Assembly: GCA_964614945.1 (NCBI GenBank)
Contig: CAZTNW010000001.1
Coordinates: 62,001 to 126,000 of the forward strand
Reading direction: 5' to 3'
Length of the DNA: 64,000 nucleotides
Origin: CAZTNW01 sp964614945
Lineage (GTDB): Bacteria; Caldisericota; JANLFM01
Positions 24,575 to 32,243 of the stretch are shown in pieces. Position 1 is the stretch's first letter; the number at the start of each line of letters is the position of its first letter. A model generated the notes under the pieces. It worked only from the letters and a program-made list of their open reading frames with translations. It had not been told where the DNA came from and did no database searches. Both the position numbers and the translations under genes were made by a program.

Positions 24575-27543
24575 GCTCCTGCTCCTTCTGATTTATCAGA
24601 CCTCAGGACGATCCCCCGTCCGGTACGTCCATCCATCTTGACGATGAAGCCCTCAGAAGATTTTACCACCCTTAAGTGGTCCGTTTCCTTGAGAGAGGGT
24701 TGGGTTTCTAACCAATTCCAATCTAAACCGGATTTTTCATTGTGCGCGCTGACAGTGAAATAGCCGATGCGCAAAGAAGTCAGGTTCTGGAAAAAGTGCG
24801 AACCTTGAGAAGGATCTGGATGCATCCCGGGTAAATCAACTTCCACGATTACTCTGGCCTGACTGATCTGGTTCCATTTAACCGGAATGCCCAGCCAGGG
24901 ATCGGAAGAACCCCAGCGCCCCGGACCAATAAGGATAGAGCTGTCGCCTTCTTTTTTCAGCCAATCATTGAGCAGGCCGATTTCTTGAGCGATTTGGGCG
25001 TTATCCTTCGGGTGGAAACTCTGCAGCTTTACGTAGATCAGGTGGTGTATGGGCGGCAGAACTCCGTTCCCCAATACATGGTCGCTGAAAATGAGAGCGT
25101 CTTTCACCGTCTCGGTTAGATCCATACTGACGAGCTCATCGCCGACGACCAGAGGACGGATCTGAAGAAAGCCGAAATTCACCGGAAACGACTTTTGGTC
25201 GTTCCATGAGATGGCAAATTCAATCTCTACAGGATTCCCCATCGCCTGCTTTGCCGTATCCAGCAGATTTAAAAGAAGGGGAGAGAGGGGGAACGCCTCG
25301 CGCTTGAGAATGGGAGCAAAGGTTAAAATCCTCGGACCAGGGGCGGCGATTCCGTCAAGGACTCTTTCATCTTCCCGGTTATAGGTGGAGGCGATCCAGT
25401 CCAGAACCCCGTCCAACTCCGCTTCCTTGAGGTCCAGTTTCACCAGGTATTGATCCTCCTCTGAGAAAGCGGAGGAGTAACCGGGATGCATATCTATGGC
25501 GTAATATTCCCGCTGGGAGTATTTCAGCGTACTGGCAGAGGAGTTGAATTGAGGCAAGATCTGTGGGTAACGGGGAGAAAACCTCAGGGATACTCCGCCC
25601 TCCACGATTGTTTTCCCCAATCCCAGGGCTATATAAGCTACTCCATCTTCTGGTGTGGCGTGACCGAACGGGTAAAAATTGTATGAACGTGCCACGCCGG
25701 AGAGGTGGGGGTAAAATCGCCATCCATGTCTTTCGCCCACAACCTCCTGCACGATGACGGCCATTTTCTCCTCCTCCGGCAGATGGTGGGTCGATTCTAT
25801 ATAAGTCCGGGCCCGGTGAAAAAAAGTAGAGGCATAGACCAGCTTGATAGCGTTGGTCAGACTGAGGAAACGCGCATCGGCATCCGGTTCATTATTGGGA
25901 ATCATTTTGGTGATATAGATGCCGGCGAAGGGCTGATAAAGAGCGTCCTCAAGCAGGCTGGAGGAGCGGACAGCGAGAGGGAAACGCTCCTCCAGGATGA
26001 AATGACGTAGATCCCCGACCAGGGTAGGGGAGAGTTCCGCACCCAGGAATGCACCAGCTATTCTGATGTCGGATTTCTCCTCCAAAGCAAACTTAAGAAG
26101 TCTGTTTCTCTGAAGAAAATCCTCGAAAATCTCAGTGGAAAGGATTAGTGCTCTCGGTATGCCCACTTCTACTTCGGGAAATGTGGTGGGGGAGAAGTTG
26201 GAGGCAAGGATCTTGTCCATGAAAGCCAATCCGCGAGCTTTTCCTCCCATCGAGCCCTCTCCAATTCTGCAGAAATGCCAGGTCTCTATGGGAACGCGGC
26301 GGGAAAAAGGGACAACGTTTCCCCTCTGCCTCTTTTGCCTCCAGCTATCGAGCACTTCCTTGATTTCGCGGCGAATATCTCCTTTTATTTCTCGGGAGGA
26401 GAGTTCCTTGGCCAGGCCCAATTCCGTGCGAGCCCAAAGCCAGCGAGTGATATCACCGTTCCGGAACTGGCGCTCAATAACGCCGGGGGGCAGACTCTCG
26501 ATAATCGAACTCATGACCTCCAAATTGGGCACCCGGGCTATCTCATGCTGGTCATGATCACGGAATACGAGGTCCCCGAAGCCGAAGAACTCAAGAAGAA
26601 GCAGACGGAAGTCCTCGATCAAGGTTGGGGAGTGTTTATGCAAAAAGCCGGCATTCAGACTGCTTGCGTAGGCTCTTGTCCTCAGCTCGCTCGATTGCAG
26701 CAGGATGGGGAGATGTGGAAGCTCCTCCCTGGCTGAACGAGCAAACTCCAGTCCAGCTAAATTATCCACCTCTTTGCCCCTGGAAAAGCTGACGTCTGTT
26801 ATCAGGCCGAGTAAGTGAGATTTAAATTTCTGAAAGATCTGCAGCCCCTCTTCGTAGTCCGTTGCCAGGTGTACGCGAGGCCTGCCTCTTTGCCTCAGCA
26901 GTCTCTCAGTGAAACTCAGATTCTCCTTAAGAAGCCCATGGGTTAATTTCAAAAGCTCGTCAAAAAGAAAGGTAAGATAGGCGGAATAGAACTGCACCGA
27001 ATCCTCGATGACTAGGAGATTGGGCACGCCTATCAGCTCCGTGTCATAGGCAGCGTTTCTTCGGTCCTCGATGAACTGGATGATGCCGACAAGGATTTTG
27101 CCGTCTCCCTGCCAGAGAAAGATTTTATCGACCGACTTTCCGTCATTTGCCTCAAGAAGGCGCTCCAGCTCAGGAGTCTGAAAAGCCAGAATTACTACGG
27201 GAAGGCCCGGAGAAATTTGCTTTGCTTGCGACCCGAAGGCGAAAGGGTTTATCTCGCCGACCCTCTGCATCGCTATAACGAGATCGAATCCTTCCCTCTT
27301 TATTTCCTCAAGAGCCGTTTCTGCATCCGGCGTCCTGTGGATAACCGGCACATAGCCCAGATTTTTCTCCTGATAAGCCTGGTTTAAAAGATCGATCAGG
27401 CGACCATCCTCTTCCAGAATAAAGGCGTCATACAGGCTGGCCACAAGGAGAACCTTGCGCACCTTGAAGGGCATTAACCTCTGTAGCAGGATTGTTTGGT
27501 CATCGGAAAACAACCATTCCCTGTCTGAGTAATTCTTCTCCAT
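24571..27543 (-). CDS. Receiver-like domains fused to a PPDK-type ATP-grasp protein (990 aa)
   Basis: The N-terminus holds two receiver-like folds. In the first (about residues 25-165) the phospho-acceptor Asp appears lost (DLVIAMQRVGE). In the second (about 170-335) VPNLLVIEDSVQFYSAYL and LLGLITDVSFSRGKE keep the acidic pocket and acceptor Asp. The PPDK-type ATP-grasp follows: GEGSMGGKARGLAFMDKIL, PLAVRSSSLLEDALYQPFAGIY, MAVIVQEVVGERHGWRFYPHL and VEIEFAISW...GFLQIRPLV. The C-terminus repeats the partner's motif, ILIGPGRWGSSDPWLGIPV and GSHFFQNLTSLRIGYFTV. No histidine swivel or PEP domain is seen. This suggests a signal-controlled phosphotransfer or ATP-dependent enzyme of unknown substrate. 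Confidence 0.85.
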   Translation of the reverse strand: MEKNYSDREWLFSDDQTILLQRLMPFKVRKVLLVASLYDAFILEEDGRLIDLLNQAYQEKNLGYVPVIHRTPDAETALEEIKREGFDLVIAMQRVGEINPFAFGSQAKQISPGLPVVILAFQTPELERLLEANDGKSVDKIFLWQGDGKILVGIIQFIEDRRNAAYDTELIGVPNLLVIEDSVQFYSAYLTFLFDELLKLTHGLLKENLSFTERLLRQRGRPRVHLATDYEEGLQIFQKFKSHLLGLITDVSFSRGKEVDNLAGLEFARSAREELPHLPILLQSSELRTRAYASSLNAGFLHKHSPTLIEDFRLLLLEFFGFGDLVFRDHDQHEIARVPNLEVMSSIIESLPPGVIERQFRNGDITRWLWARTELGLAKELSSREIKGDIRREIKEVLDSWRQKRQRGNVVPFSRRVPIETWHFCRIGEGSMGGKARGLAFMDKILASNFSPTTFPEVEVGIPRALILSTEIFEDFLQRNRLLKFALEEKSDIRIAGAFLGAELSPTLVGDLRHFILEERFPLAVRSSSLLEDALYQPFAGIYITKMIPNNEPDADARFLSLTNAIKLVYASTFFHRARTYIESTHHLPEEEKMAVIVQEVVGERHGWRFYPHLSGVARSYNFYPFGHATPEDGVAYIALGLGKTIVEGGVSLRFSPRYPQILPQFNSSASTLKYSQREYYAIDMHPGYSSAFSEEDQYLVKLDLKEAELDGVLDWIASTYNREDERVLDGIAAPGPRILTFAPILKREAFPLSPLLLNLLDTAKQAMGNPVEIEFAISWNDQKSFPVNFGFLQIRPLVVGDELVSMDLTETVKDALIFSDHVLGNGVLPPIHHLIYVKLQSFHPKDNAQIAQEIGLLNDWLKKEGDSSILIGPGRWGSSDPWLGIPVKWNQISQARVIVEVDLPGMHPDPSQGSHFFQNLTSLRIGYFTVSAHNEKSGLDWNWLETQPSLKETDHLRVVKSSEGFIVKMDGRTGRGIVLRSDKSEGAGA

Positions 27544-27569
27544 ATCTTTATGATACCAAGCTCTAAAAA

Positions 27570-27602
27570 GAAAAAGCGCGGAGGGAATCCGCGCTTTTTC
27601 TT
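27570..27602 (-). terminator. Rho-independent terminator between the second gdh and the PPDK-like pair
   Basis: A near-perfect hairpin: AAAAAGCGCGGA, a short loop, then TCCGCGCTTTTT. The symmetrical A and T tracts allow it to work in both directions. It lies just downstream of the minus-strand glutamate dehydrogenase and upstream of the 990-aa gene, separating the two transcripts. Confidence 0.85.
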
Positions 27603-27624
27603 TAGTCCGCGCTTATCAGGTTGG

Positions 27625-28911
27625 TTATATCCAACCCCTCATCTTACAGGCTTCGGCGACTCGCTGAATGGCGATCATGTAAGCAGCATCACGCACATAG
27701 ACTTTCTCTTCACGGGCCAGGGCGGAAACCTTCAAGTAGGCGTCAGTCATTTTTGTATCCAGTTTAGCCAGAGCCTCATCCTTTGTCCAGAAGTAGTTCA
27801 TGTTGCACTGGACTTGTTCGAAATAACTACACGTCACTCCGCCGGCATTAGCGAGAAAATCCGGGACCACGAAAATGCCCTTCTCCTTGAGGATTTTGTC
27901 CGCTTCGGGAGTGGTGGGACCATTGGCACCCTCCACCATCAGGCGGACGGAATTGGAAATGCGTGCAGCTGTATCTCCGGTCACCTGATTCTCTAAGGCC
28001 GCAGGAACCAGAATCTCCGCCTCCTGCTCGATCCAGGCCTCTCCTTCGAGGATTTCATAGCCGCATTCCGAGGCCTTCTTCTTTTGAATGCCGCCGAAAG
28101 GGTCTGTAAAAGAGCACAGCTCTTCCAAATTTATCCCGTTCTTCTTGCGGAAAGTATAGGATCTCTGCTCCTCTTGATCCCAGCAGGATACACAGATGGG
28201 TGTTCCACCGTACTCGCTGTATAATTTCACCGCGTGTTGAGCGACATTGCCGAACCCCTGGAAGGCTGCCCTGGTTTTTTTAATATCGATTCCCAGCTCA
28301 CGCAAGGCTTCACGCATGACATAAACAACGCCATAGCCCGTGGCCTCCTTCCTGCCCAGTGATCCCCCTACGCCAAGAGGCTTACCGGTGATGACTCCCG
28401 GATAATGACCCCTAAAGATATTCTCGTACTCATCCAGCATCCACACCATATGTTTACCGGAAGTCATTACGTCGGGAGCAGGAACATCCTGGATAGGGCC
28501 TATATTGGCGGCAATTTGGCGGATCCATCCGCGGCACAGGCCTTCTTGTTCTCTCTCGGAAAGATGGTGCGGATCACAGATAATTCCGCCCTTCCCCCCT
28601 CCAAGAGGAATATCCACCACTGAACATTTCCAGGTCATCCACATGGCTAATGCTCGTACCGTATCGACGGTCTCCTGCGGGTGAAAGCGTATCCCGCCCT
28701 TGCATGGGCCGCGGGCGTCGTTATGCTGGACGCGGAATCCCTGGAAGATTTTGAAGCCCCCATCGTCCATACGAACCGGGATTAGAAAATGGAATTCTCT
28801 CATTGGGTTTCGTAAAAGATCGCGGGTTGCTTGGTCCAACCCCAGCTTCTCGGCTACGCCATCAAATTGTTGCTGGGCCATTTTGAAGGCGTTGAAAGAC
28901 TTGTCAGCCAT
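27625..28911 (-). CDS. Glu/Leu/Phe/Val dehydrogenase family protein, probable glutamate dehydrogenase
   Basis: A 428-aa enzyme of the RocG/archaeal-type glutamate dehydrogenases, different from the one at 20897. It has FQGFRVQHNDARGPCKGGIRFHP with the catalytic Lys, DIPLGGGKGGIICDP, DVPAPDVMT and RKEATGYGVVYVM, and the Rossmann turn AAFQGFGNVAQHA. The frame opens at ATG 28974, but ATG 28911 follows AAGGAGATAGTT and gives MADKSFNAFKMAQ, so it is preferred. A strong promoter lies upstream and a terminator downstream, so it is monocistronic. Probable role: amino-acid catabolism; coenzyme unproven. Confidence 0.92.
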   Translation of the reverse strand: MADKSFNAFKMAQQQFDGVAEKLGLDQATRDLLRNPMREFHFLIPVRMDDGGFKIFQGFRVQHNDARGPCKGGIRFHPQETVDTVRALAMWMTWKCSVVDIPLGGGKGGIICDPHHLSEREQEGLCRGWIRQIAANIGPIQDVPAPDVMTSGKHMVWMLDEYENIFRGHYPGVITGKPLGVGGSLGRKEATGYGVVYVMREALRELGIDIKKTRAAFQGFGNVAQHAVKLYSEYGGTPICVSCWDQEEQRSYTFRKKNGINLEELCSFTDPFGGIQKKKASECGYEILEGEAWIEQEAEILVPAALENQVTGDTAARISNSVRLMVEGANGPTTPEADKILKEKGIFVVPDFLANAGGVTCSYFEQVQCNMNYFWTKDEALAKLDTKMTDAYLKVSALAREEKVYVRDAAYMIAIQRVAEACKMRGWI

Positions 28912-28987
28912 AACTATCTCCTTCGCCGAACTTGATGTGTTTTTAGAACAAAAAGAGGAATGGAATACTTCCATTGCCCCTTACTTA

Positions 28988-29015
28988 ATTGTATGATATC
29001 CGAAGGCATTGTCAA
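28988..29015 (-). promoter_or_regulatory. Sigma-70 type promoter for the second glutamate dehydrogenase gene
   Basis: On the minus strand a consensus TTGACA (29015-29010) is separated by 16 bases from TACAAT (28993-28988). The start codon is about 77 bases further on, leaving a leader of roughly 65-70 bases in which I see no riboswitch-like fold. Confidence 0.75.
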
Positions 29016-29063
29016 GGAATTCTCCTACTCTGCTTTACTTGGTTTTGCGCTCCTCTGCCTGGG

Positions 29064-29093
29064 TTTACAAAATGAAGTTAATTCTTGTAATAT
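29064..29093 (+). promoter_or_regulatory. Promoter for the tRNA Asp-Phe-Gly-Cys cluster
   Basis: TTTACA (29064-29069), an 18-base spacer and TAATAT (29088-29093) end 8 bases before tRNA-Asp, the expected spacing for transcription starting at or just before the tRNA. Confidence 0.6.
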
Positions 29094-29101
29094 ATGCGCG
29101 C

Positions 29102-29178
29102 GGGGTCGTGGTGTAGCGGTCTAACATGCAGGCCTGTCACGCCTGAGATCGCGGGTTCAATTCCCGTCGACCCCGCCA
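29102..29178 (+). tRNA. tRNA-Asp (anticodon GTC)
   Basis: Acceptor GGGGTCG/CGACCCC, anticodon loop CTGTCAC between GGC..GCC stem halves, and T-arm GCGGGTTCAATTCCCGT. CCA is encoded. It is the first of four tRNAs in the cluster. Confidence 0.95.
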
Positions 29179-29185
29179 CTTAAGC

Positions 29186-29261
29186 GCCGAGGTAGCTCAG
29201 TTGGTAGAGCAGTGGACTGAAAATCCTCGTGTCGGCAGTTCGATTCTGCCCCTCGGCACCA
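29186..29261 (+). tRNA. tRNA-Phe (anticodon GAA)
   Basis: Acceptor GCCGAGG/CCTCGGC, D-arm AGCTCAGTTGGTAGAGC, anticodon loop CTGAAAA and T-arm GGCAGTTCGATTCTGCC. CCA is encoded. It begins 7 bases after tRNA-Asp. Confidence 0.95.
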
Positions 29262-29392
29262 TCTTTCCCTCAGGCCAAGCACCTCTATCCTGTTCATTAT
29301 TGACCGGCTCTGAGCATTTCCTTAGAATAGGCTTGAGCGTCTCCCCCGCTGGACTGATTGTGTAAGTTCTCCAAGATGAAGGGGCATTTTGA

Positions 29393-29468
29393 GCGGGAAT
29401 AGCTCAGTCGGTAGAGCATCAGCTTCCCAAGCTGAGGGTCGCGGGTTCGAGTCCCGTTTCCCGCTCCA
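29393..29468 (+). tRNA. tRNA-Gly (anticodon CCC)
   Basis: Acceptor GCGGGAA/TTCCCGC, D-arm AGCTCAGTCGGTAGAGC, anticodon stem TCAGC/GCTGA with loop TTCCCAA, and T-arm CGGGTTCGAGTCCCG. The discriminator is T and CCA is encoded. The 131 bases between tRNA-Phe and this gene hold no recognisable gene. Confidence 0.95.
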
Positions 29469-29476
29469 AAGAGAGA

Positions 29477-29550
29477 GGCGACATGGCCAAGTGGCAAGGC
29501 AAGGGTCTGCAAAACCCTCACCCCCGGTTCGAATCCGGGTGTCGCCTCCA
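29477..29550 (+). tRNA. tRNA-Cys (anticodon GCA)
   Basis: Acceptor GGCGACA/TGTCGCC, compact D-arm, anticodon stem AGGGT/ACCCT with loop CTGCAAA, and T-arm CCGGTTCGAATCCGG. The discriminator is T and CCA is encoded. It lies 8 bases after tRNA-Gly. Confidence 0.95.
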
Positions 29551-29576
29551 TCCTTTCGGAAAGAAGGACAGCAGAC

Positions 29577-30152
29577 ATGCTTTCGTGGGACGTGATCTTT
29601 CAGCTTATCCTTTTGGCCTTGTTCCTCGTTCTTACCGTCGGGAAAACCTTCTATTTGAGGTGGGCCAAGCAGGTCAACGCGATTGTCTTGGGGCGAAGCG
29701 CAAGGGGTTCGGTAGAGATCCTAATTTTGGCCACTCTTATCTGGGTGGTTGTTCTGCTCAATCTTTCCGCCGGCTTTGGCCGAAAGGTTTCTCCAATGGC
29801 CGGGAACTATCCCCGTGGAGCTTACCCTGGTCCTGTTCGGCTTTGCCTTTTTTGGAAGCCCTGATTCAATTGGAAACTTGTGGAGGCTTGGCATTGATGA
29901 GAAATACCCGGGGAAACTTGTGACAAAAGGAATTTATGCCTTTACGCGCAACCCCATCTATCTTTTTTTTCATCTTTATTTCCTGGGCACTTTCTTCTTG
30001 AGAGATTCCGCTATTACCTGTTATTTTTCTCGATCATGGCCCTTTTACTTCATTTAGAGATTGTGCGGGAGGAAAAATATCTCCTCAGAGTCCACGGGAT
30101 CATTATGCTAAATATTGCAAGAAGACCGGTAGTACTGGACCTGGAGTATTAA
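29577..30152 (+). pseudogene. Frameshifted membrane methyltransferase-like gene (isoprenylcysteine carboxyl methyltransferase family)
   Basis: Three frames together spell one membrane protein. MLSWDVIFQLILLALFLVL starts at 29577. The middle, LVLFGFAFFGSPDSIGNLWRLGI and GKLVTKGIYAFTRNPIYLFFHLYFLG, is in a second frame. The end, LLHLEIVREEKYLLRVHG then DHYAKYCKKTGRYW, needs two further shifts. The TKGIYAFTRNPIY and late E..Y..Y segments fit the isoprenylcysteine/phospholipid methyltransferase fold. At least three frameshifts make it very unlikely to be functional. It fills most of the gap between tRNA-Cys and tRNA-Leu. Confidence 0.75.
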
Positions 30153-30236
30153 TTCACCCCACTCTCTCGGCTAAATCAAGCCTTCCTCCTGAGTCAATAG
30201 ACAGGAAAATAGGAAACCCTTAAAATTCCAAGCAAA

Positions 30237-30320
30237 GCCGGGGTGGCGGAACAGGCAGACGCAGCGGACTTAAAATCCGCTTCCCGCGAGGGAGTACCGG
30301 TTCGATTCCGGTCCCCGGCA
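30237..30320 (+). tRNA. tRNA-Leu (anticodon TAA)
   Basis: A class II tRNA with acceptor GCCGGGG/CCCCGGC, anticodon stem GCGGA/TCCGC with loop CTTAAAA, and a long variable arm (TTCCCGCGAGGGAG). Unlike the other five tRNAs in the window it has no encoded CCA (the sequence continues CTT after the discriminator A), so CCA must be added enzymatically. Confidence 0.93.
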
Positions 30321-30334
30321 CTTTCGCTTGAAAC

Positions 30335-30976
30335 TTAAAGTCTTTGCGCCAGGAGCCTTGCCCAGGCATGACGGTGTGGTGAAGAGTAGCGGTAGTCCAA
30401 AGAATCGCCTTCCGCATAGTAGATTACTTTCAAATCGGAAAAATAAGAGCGTAGTTCACCGGGGGAAAAGAAGTAGAGATGGCCACCATCACGGGTAAGA
30501 AAATGCCCTATACCCTGTGCTTTCAATCGCATCTGCGCGGCAAAGTGACCAGGATCTTGCTCGGTGTAGGCAGCACAGGCAAGAAGACCGCCGGATTTAA
30601 GTCCCGAAGAAATCGAGTTAGCCAGTTCAGCAATTTTCTCAGGAGGGAAAAAGGTGAGGGACCAGAAAGAGCATATCAGCTCGTAAAAATTCTCAGAGAT
30701 GGGGAATTGAGCCAAATCCAGACGATAAGTTTTAATCTTTAAGCTTTCCTCCCTCGCCCTTTCCTTGAGGCGATTGATCGCTAAACGGGAAGCATCGACT
30801 GCAGTCATCTCAAGACCCAAGCGGGCGAGAAAGATTGTCTCCCTCCCCTCTCCCATACCTAAATCCAGGCCGATCCCCCGCCGAGGAAGCAGGAATTGAT
30901 GGGATAGAAGGAGATCGTCGGGCCGTTCTCTCCATTGGTCTGTTCTCTCTTCATATAGGTTTTGCCTGGAGTTCAT
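30335..30976 (-). CDS. Class I SAM-dependent methyltransferase
   Basis: A 213-aa Rossmann-fold methyltransferase. GIGLDLGMGEGRETIFLARLGLEMTAVDAS holds the SAM-binding motif I and the acidic end of strand 2, and YELICSFWSLTFFPPEKIAELANSISSGLKSGGLL is the later core. It resembles TehB/UbiE-like small-molecule methyltransferases; the substrate cannot be deduced. It is divergent from the universal stress gene and convergent with tRNA-Leu. Confidence 0.85.
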   Translation of the reverse strand: MNSRQNLYEERTDQWRERPDDLLLSHQFLLPRRGIGLDLGMGEGRETIFLARLGLEMTAVDASRLAINRLKERAREESLKIKTYRLDLAQFPISENFYELICSFWSLTFFPPEKIAELANSISSGLKSGGLLACAAYTEQDPGHFAAQMRLKAQGIGHFLTRDGGHLYFFSPGELRSYFSDLKVIYYAEGDSLDYRYSSPHRHAWARLLAQRL

Positions 30977-30987
30977 GGCATAATTAT

Positions 30988-30993
30988 TATAAT
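30988..30993. promoter_or_regulatory. AT-rich element between divergent methyltransferase and usp genes
   Basis: ATAATTATTATAAT (30980-30993) offers a perfect TATAAT on the plus strand at 30988-30993 and a matching TATAAT-like block on the minus strand. It could serve as -10 for either divergent gene. No strong -35 is visible on either side. Confidence 0.35.
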
Positions 30994-31024
30994 TCCCTTG
31001 GTAAGGAAATTCAGGAGGTGCGAG

Positions 31025-31468
31025 GTGTTTAAAAAGATCTTGGTTCCTGTTGATGGGTCAGAGGAAGCGCAAAAGGCTGTGGAAACAGCCAGGGAGCTCG
31101 CTAAATGCGCCCAAAGCGAGGTCACTCTTCTCTATGTCCTGGCTCCCCTTACTATGGTGGCTACCGCCGCTCCTGGTGAGGAAAGGATTCTTTCTGCAAT
31201 CCCCGAATTGCTGGTCTTCCGCCAAAATGAGGGAAATGCCATCCTGAAAGAAATGGTCAGCAAGTTTGCGGATTCTGGCATCGAACCGAAAAGGAAGATG
31301 ATAGAGGGCCATCCAGCTCGATCTATTCTCTCTCTGGCCAAAGAGGAAAATTTCGAGCTCATCATAATGGGCTCTCGCGGCCTTTCACGCATTGCAGGCT
31401 TTCTTCTGGGATCGATCAGTGATGCGGTTGTCCATCATGCTCACTGCCCGGTTTTGATCGTGAGATAA
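31025..31468 (+). CDS. Universal stress protein (UspA family)
   Basis: A 147-aa single Usp domain. KKILVPVDGSEEAQKAVETA opens the fold, and GSRGLSRIAGFLLGSISDAVVHHAHCPVLIV carries the G-2x-G-9x-G-S ATP-binding motif, so this is probably the nucleotide-binding subtype. The frame extends to ATG 30962, but GTG 31025 is preceded by AGGAGGTGCGAG and matches the family start. It has no coupled neighbour. Confidence 0.93.
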   Translation: MFKKILVPVDGSEEAQKAVETARELAKCAQSEVTLLYVLAPLTMVATAAPGEERILSAIPELLVFRQNEGNAILKEMVSKFADSGIEPKRKMIEGHPARSILSLAKEENFELIIMGSRGLSRIAGFLLGSISDAVVHHAHCPVLIVR

Positions 31469-31487
31469 AGAGGCGCACGAGGAGAAC

Positions 31488-31516
31488 TTGTCGCTCTCTC
31501 CCTCTTTCTATATGAT
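31488..31516 (+). promoter_or_regulatory. Promoter for the yceD-rpmF-plsX operon
   Basis: TTGTCG (31488-31493), 17 bases, TATGAT (31511-31516). The ATG of the DUF177 gene is only 9 bases downstream and has no ribosome site, so the first transcript could be nearly leaderless. Confidence 0.5.
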
Positions 31517-31525
31517 TACCCCGTT

Positions 31526-32014
31526 ATGCTGATTCGTGTCGTGGATATCAGAAAAGTAATCGGGCAGACTCTATCAGTTCCACTCTTCCTGACTCCCAGG
31601 GCACTGGATTCAATAAAACTCCTTTCCCCGATTGAGGGGGAGATTCTCGTAGAGAATCAGGGGAGCAGGCTGCTCGTAAAGGGAAGCATCAAGACCACAG
31701 CCGAACTCGAATGTGTTCGCTGTCTTGCACCCTTTCCTTATTTGGTCGAGGTTTCTTTTGCGGAGAACTTCGTCGAGGGGAATGCTCCTTCGATCGGGGA
31801 CGACGCTGTCCTTACCGAGGAAGAGCTGGATACTTTTTACTTTCAGGGCGAATCACTGGATCTGAGTGAGCCGATCAGGGATCATATCCTGCTCTCTCTA
31901 CCGTGGATACCACTGTGTAAGAAGGACTGTCTTGGATTGTGCCAGTTTTGCGGTATAAACTTGAATTTCAAGAAGTGCAGCTGTTCTACCTCTGGCGCCG
32001 AGCAGATATCATGA
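31526..32014 (+). CDS. yceD: DUF177/YceD family protein
   Basis: A 162-aa protein with the YceD layout. ELECVRCLAPFPYLVEVSFAENF is in the middle, and a cysteine-rich tail LPWIPLCKKDCLGLCQFCGINLNFKKCSC could bind metal. YceD homologues sit directly upstream of rpmF in most bacteria and have been connected to 23S rRNA accumulation. The next gene is rpmF, as expected. No ribosome site precedes the ATG. Confidence 0.88.
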   Translation: MLIRVVDIRKVIGQTLSVPLFLTPRALDSIKLLSPIEGEILVENQGSRLLVKGSIKTTAELECVRCLAPFPYLVEVSFAENFVEGNAPSIGDDAVLTEEELDTFYFQGESLDLSEPIRDHILLSLPWIPLCKKDCLGLCQFCGINLNFKKCSCSTSGAEQIS

Positions 32015-32032
32015 TGAGAAGGAGGAGTACTT

Positions 32033-32242
32033 TTGGGAGTTCCTAAGAAGAAAAAAACCACCACGAAAATCGGAAGTCGTCAGTCTCACCAGCGCCTTCC
32101 CTCTCCAACCTTAGTGGAGTGCTCTCACTGTCATAAGCTGATGGCACCGCATCGCGTTTGCCCTCATTGTGGTTATTATGAGGATAGACACGAGGTAGAG
32201 ATCAAGGTTAAAGAGCACAAGAAAAAGATAAGAGGGAGATAG
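32033..32242 (+). CDS. rpmF: 50S ribosomal protein L32
   Basis: A 69-aa protein starting at TTG with AAGGAGGAG upstream: GVPKKKKTTTKIGSRQSH is the usual L32 opening. CSHCHKLMAPHRVCPHCGYY keeps all four Cys of the zinc ribbon, so this is the zinc-containing form. Confidence 0.95.
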   Translation: MGVPKKKKTTTKIGSRQSHQRLPSPTLVECSHCHKLMAPHRVCPHCGYYEDRHEVEIKVKEHKKKIRGR

Positions 32243-32243
32243 C

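Noticed and set aside
29297..29578. Minus-strand open frame of 93 codons with NGTRTRDPQLGKLMLYRLSY across the tRNA genes
   Set aside because: This is the well-known artefact produced by translating tRNA-Gly and tRNA-Cys on the opposite strand; the tRNAs explain it.
29389..29595. Plus-strand frame NSSVGRASASQAEGRGFESRFPL
   Set aside because: It is translated tRNA-Gly sequence, not a gene.
30220..30417. Minus-strand frame with GTGIEPVLPRGKRILSPLRLPVPPPR
   Set aside because: It is the antisense translation of tRNA-Leu, another recurrent spurious protein.
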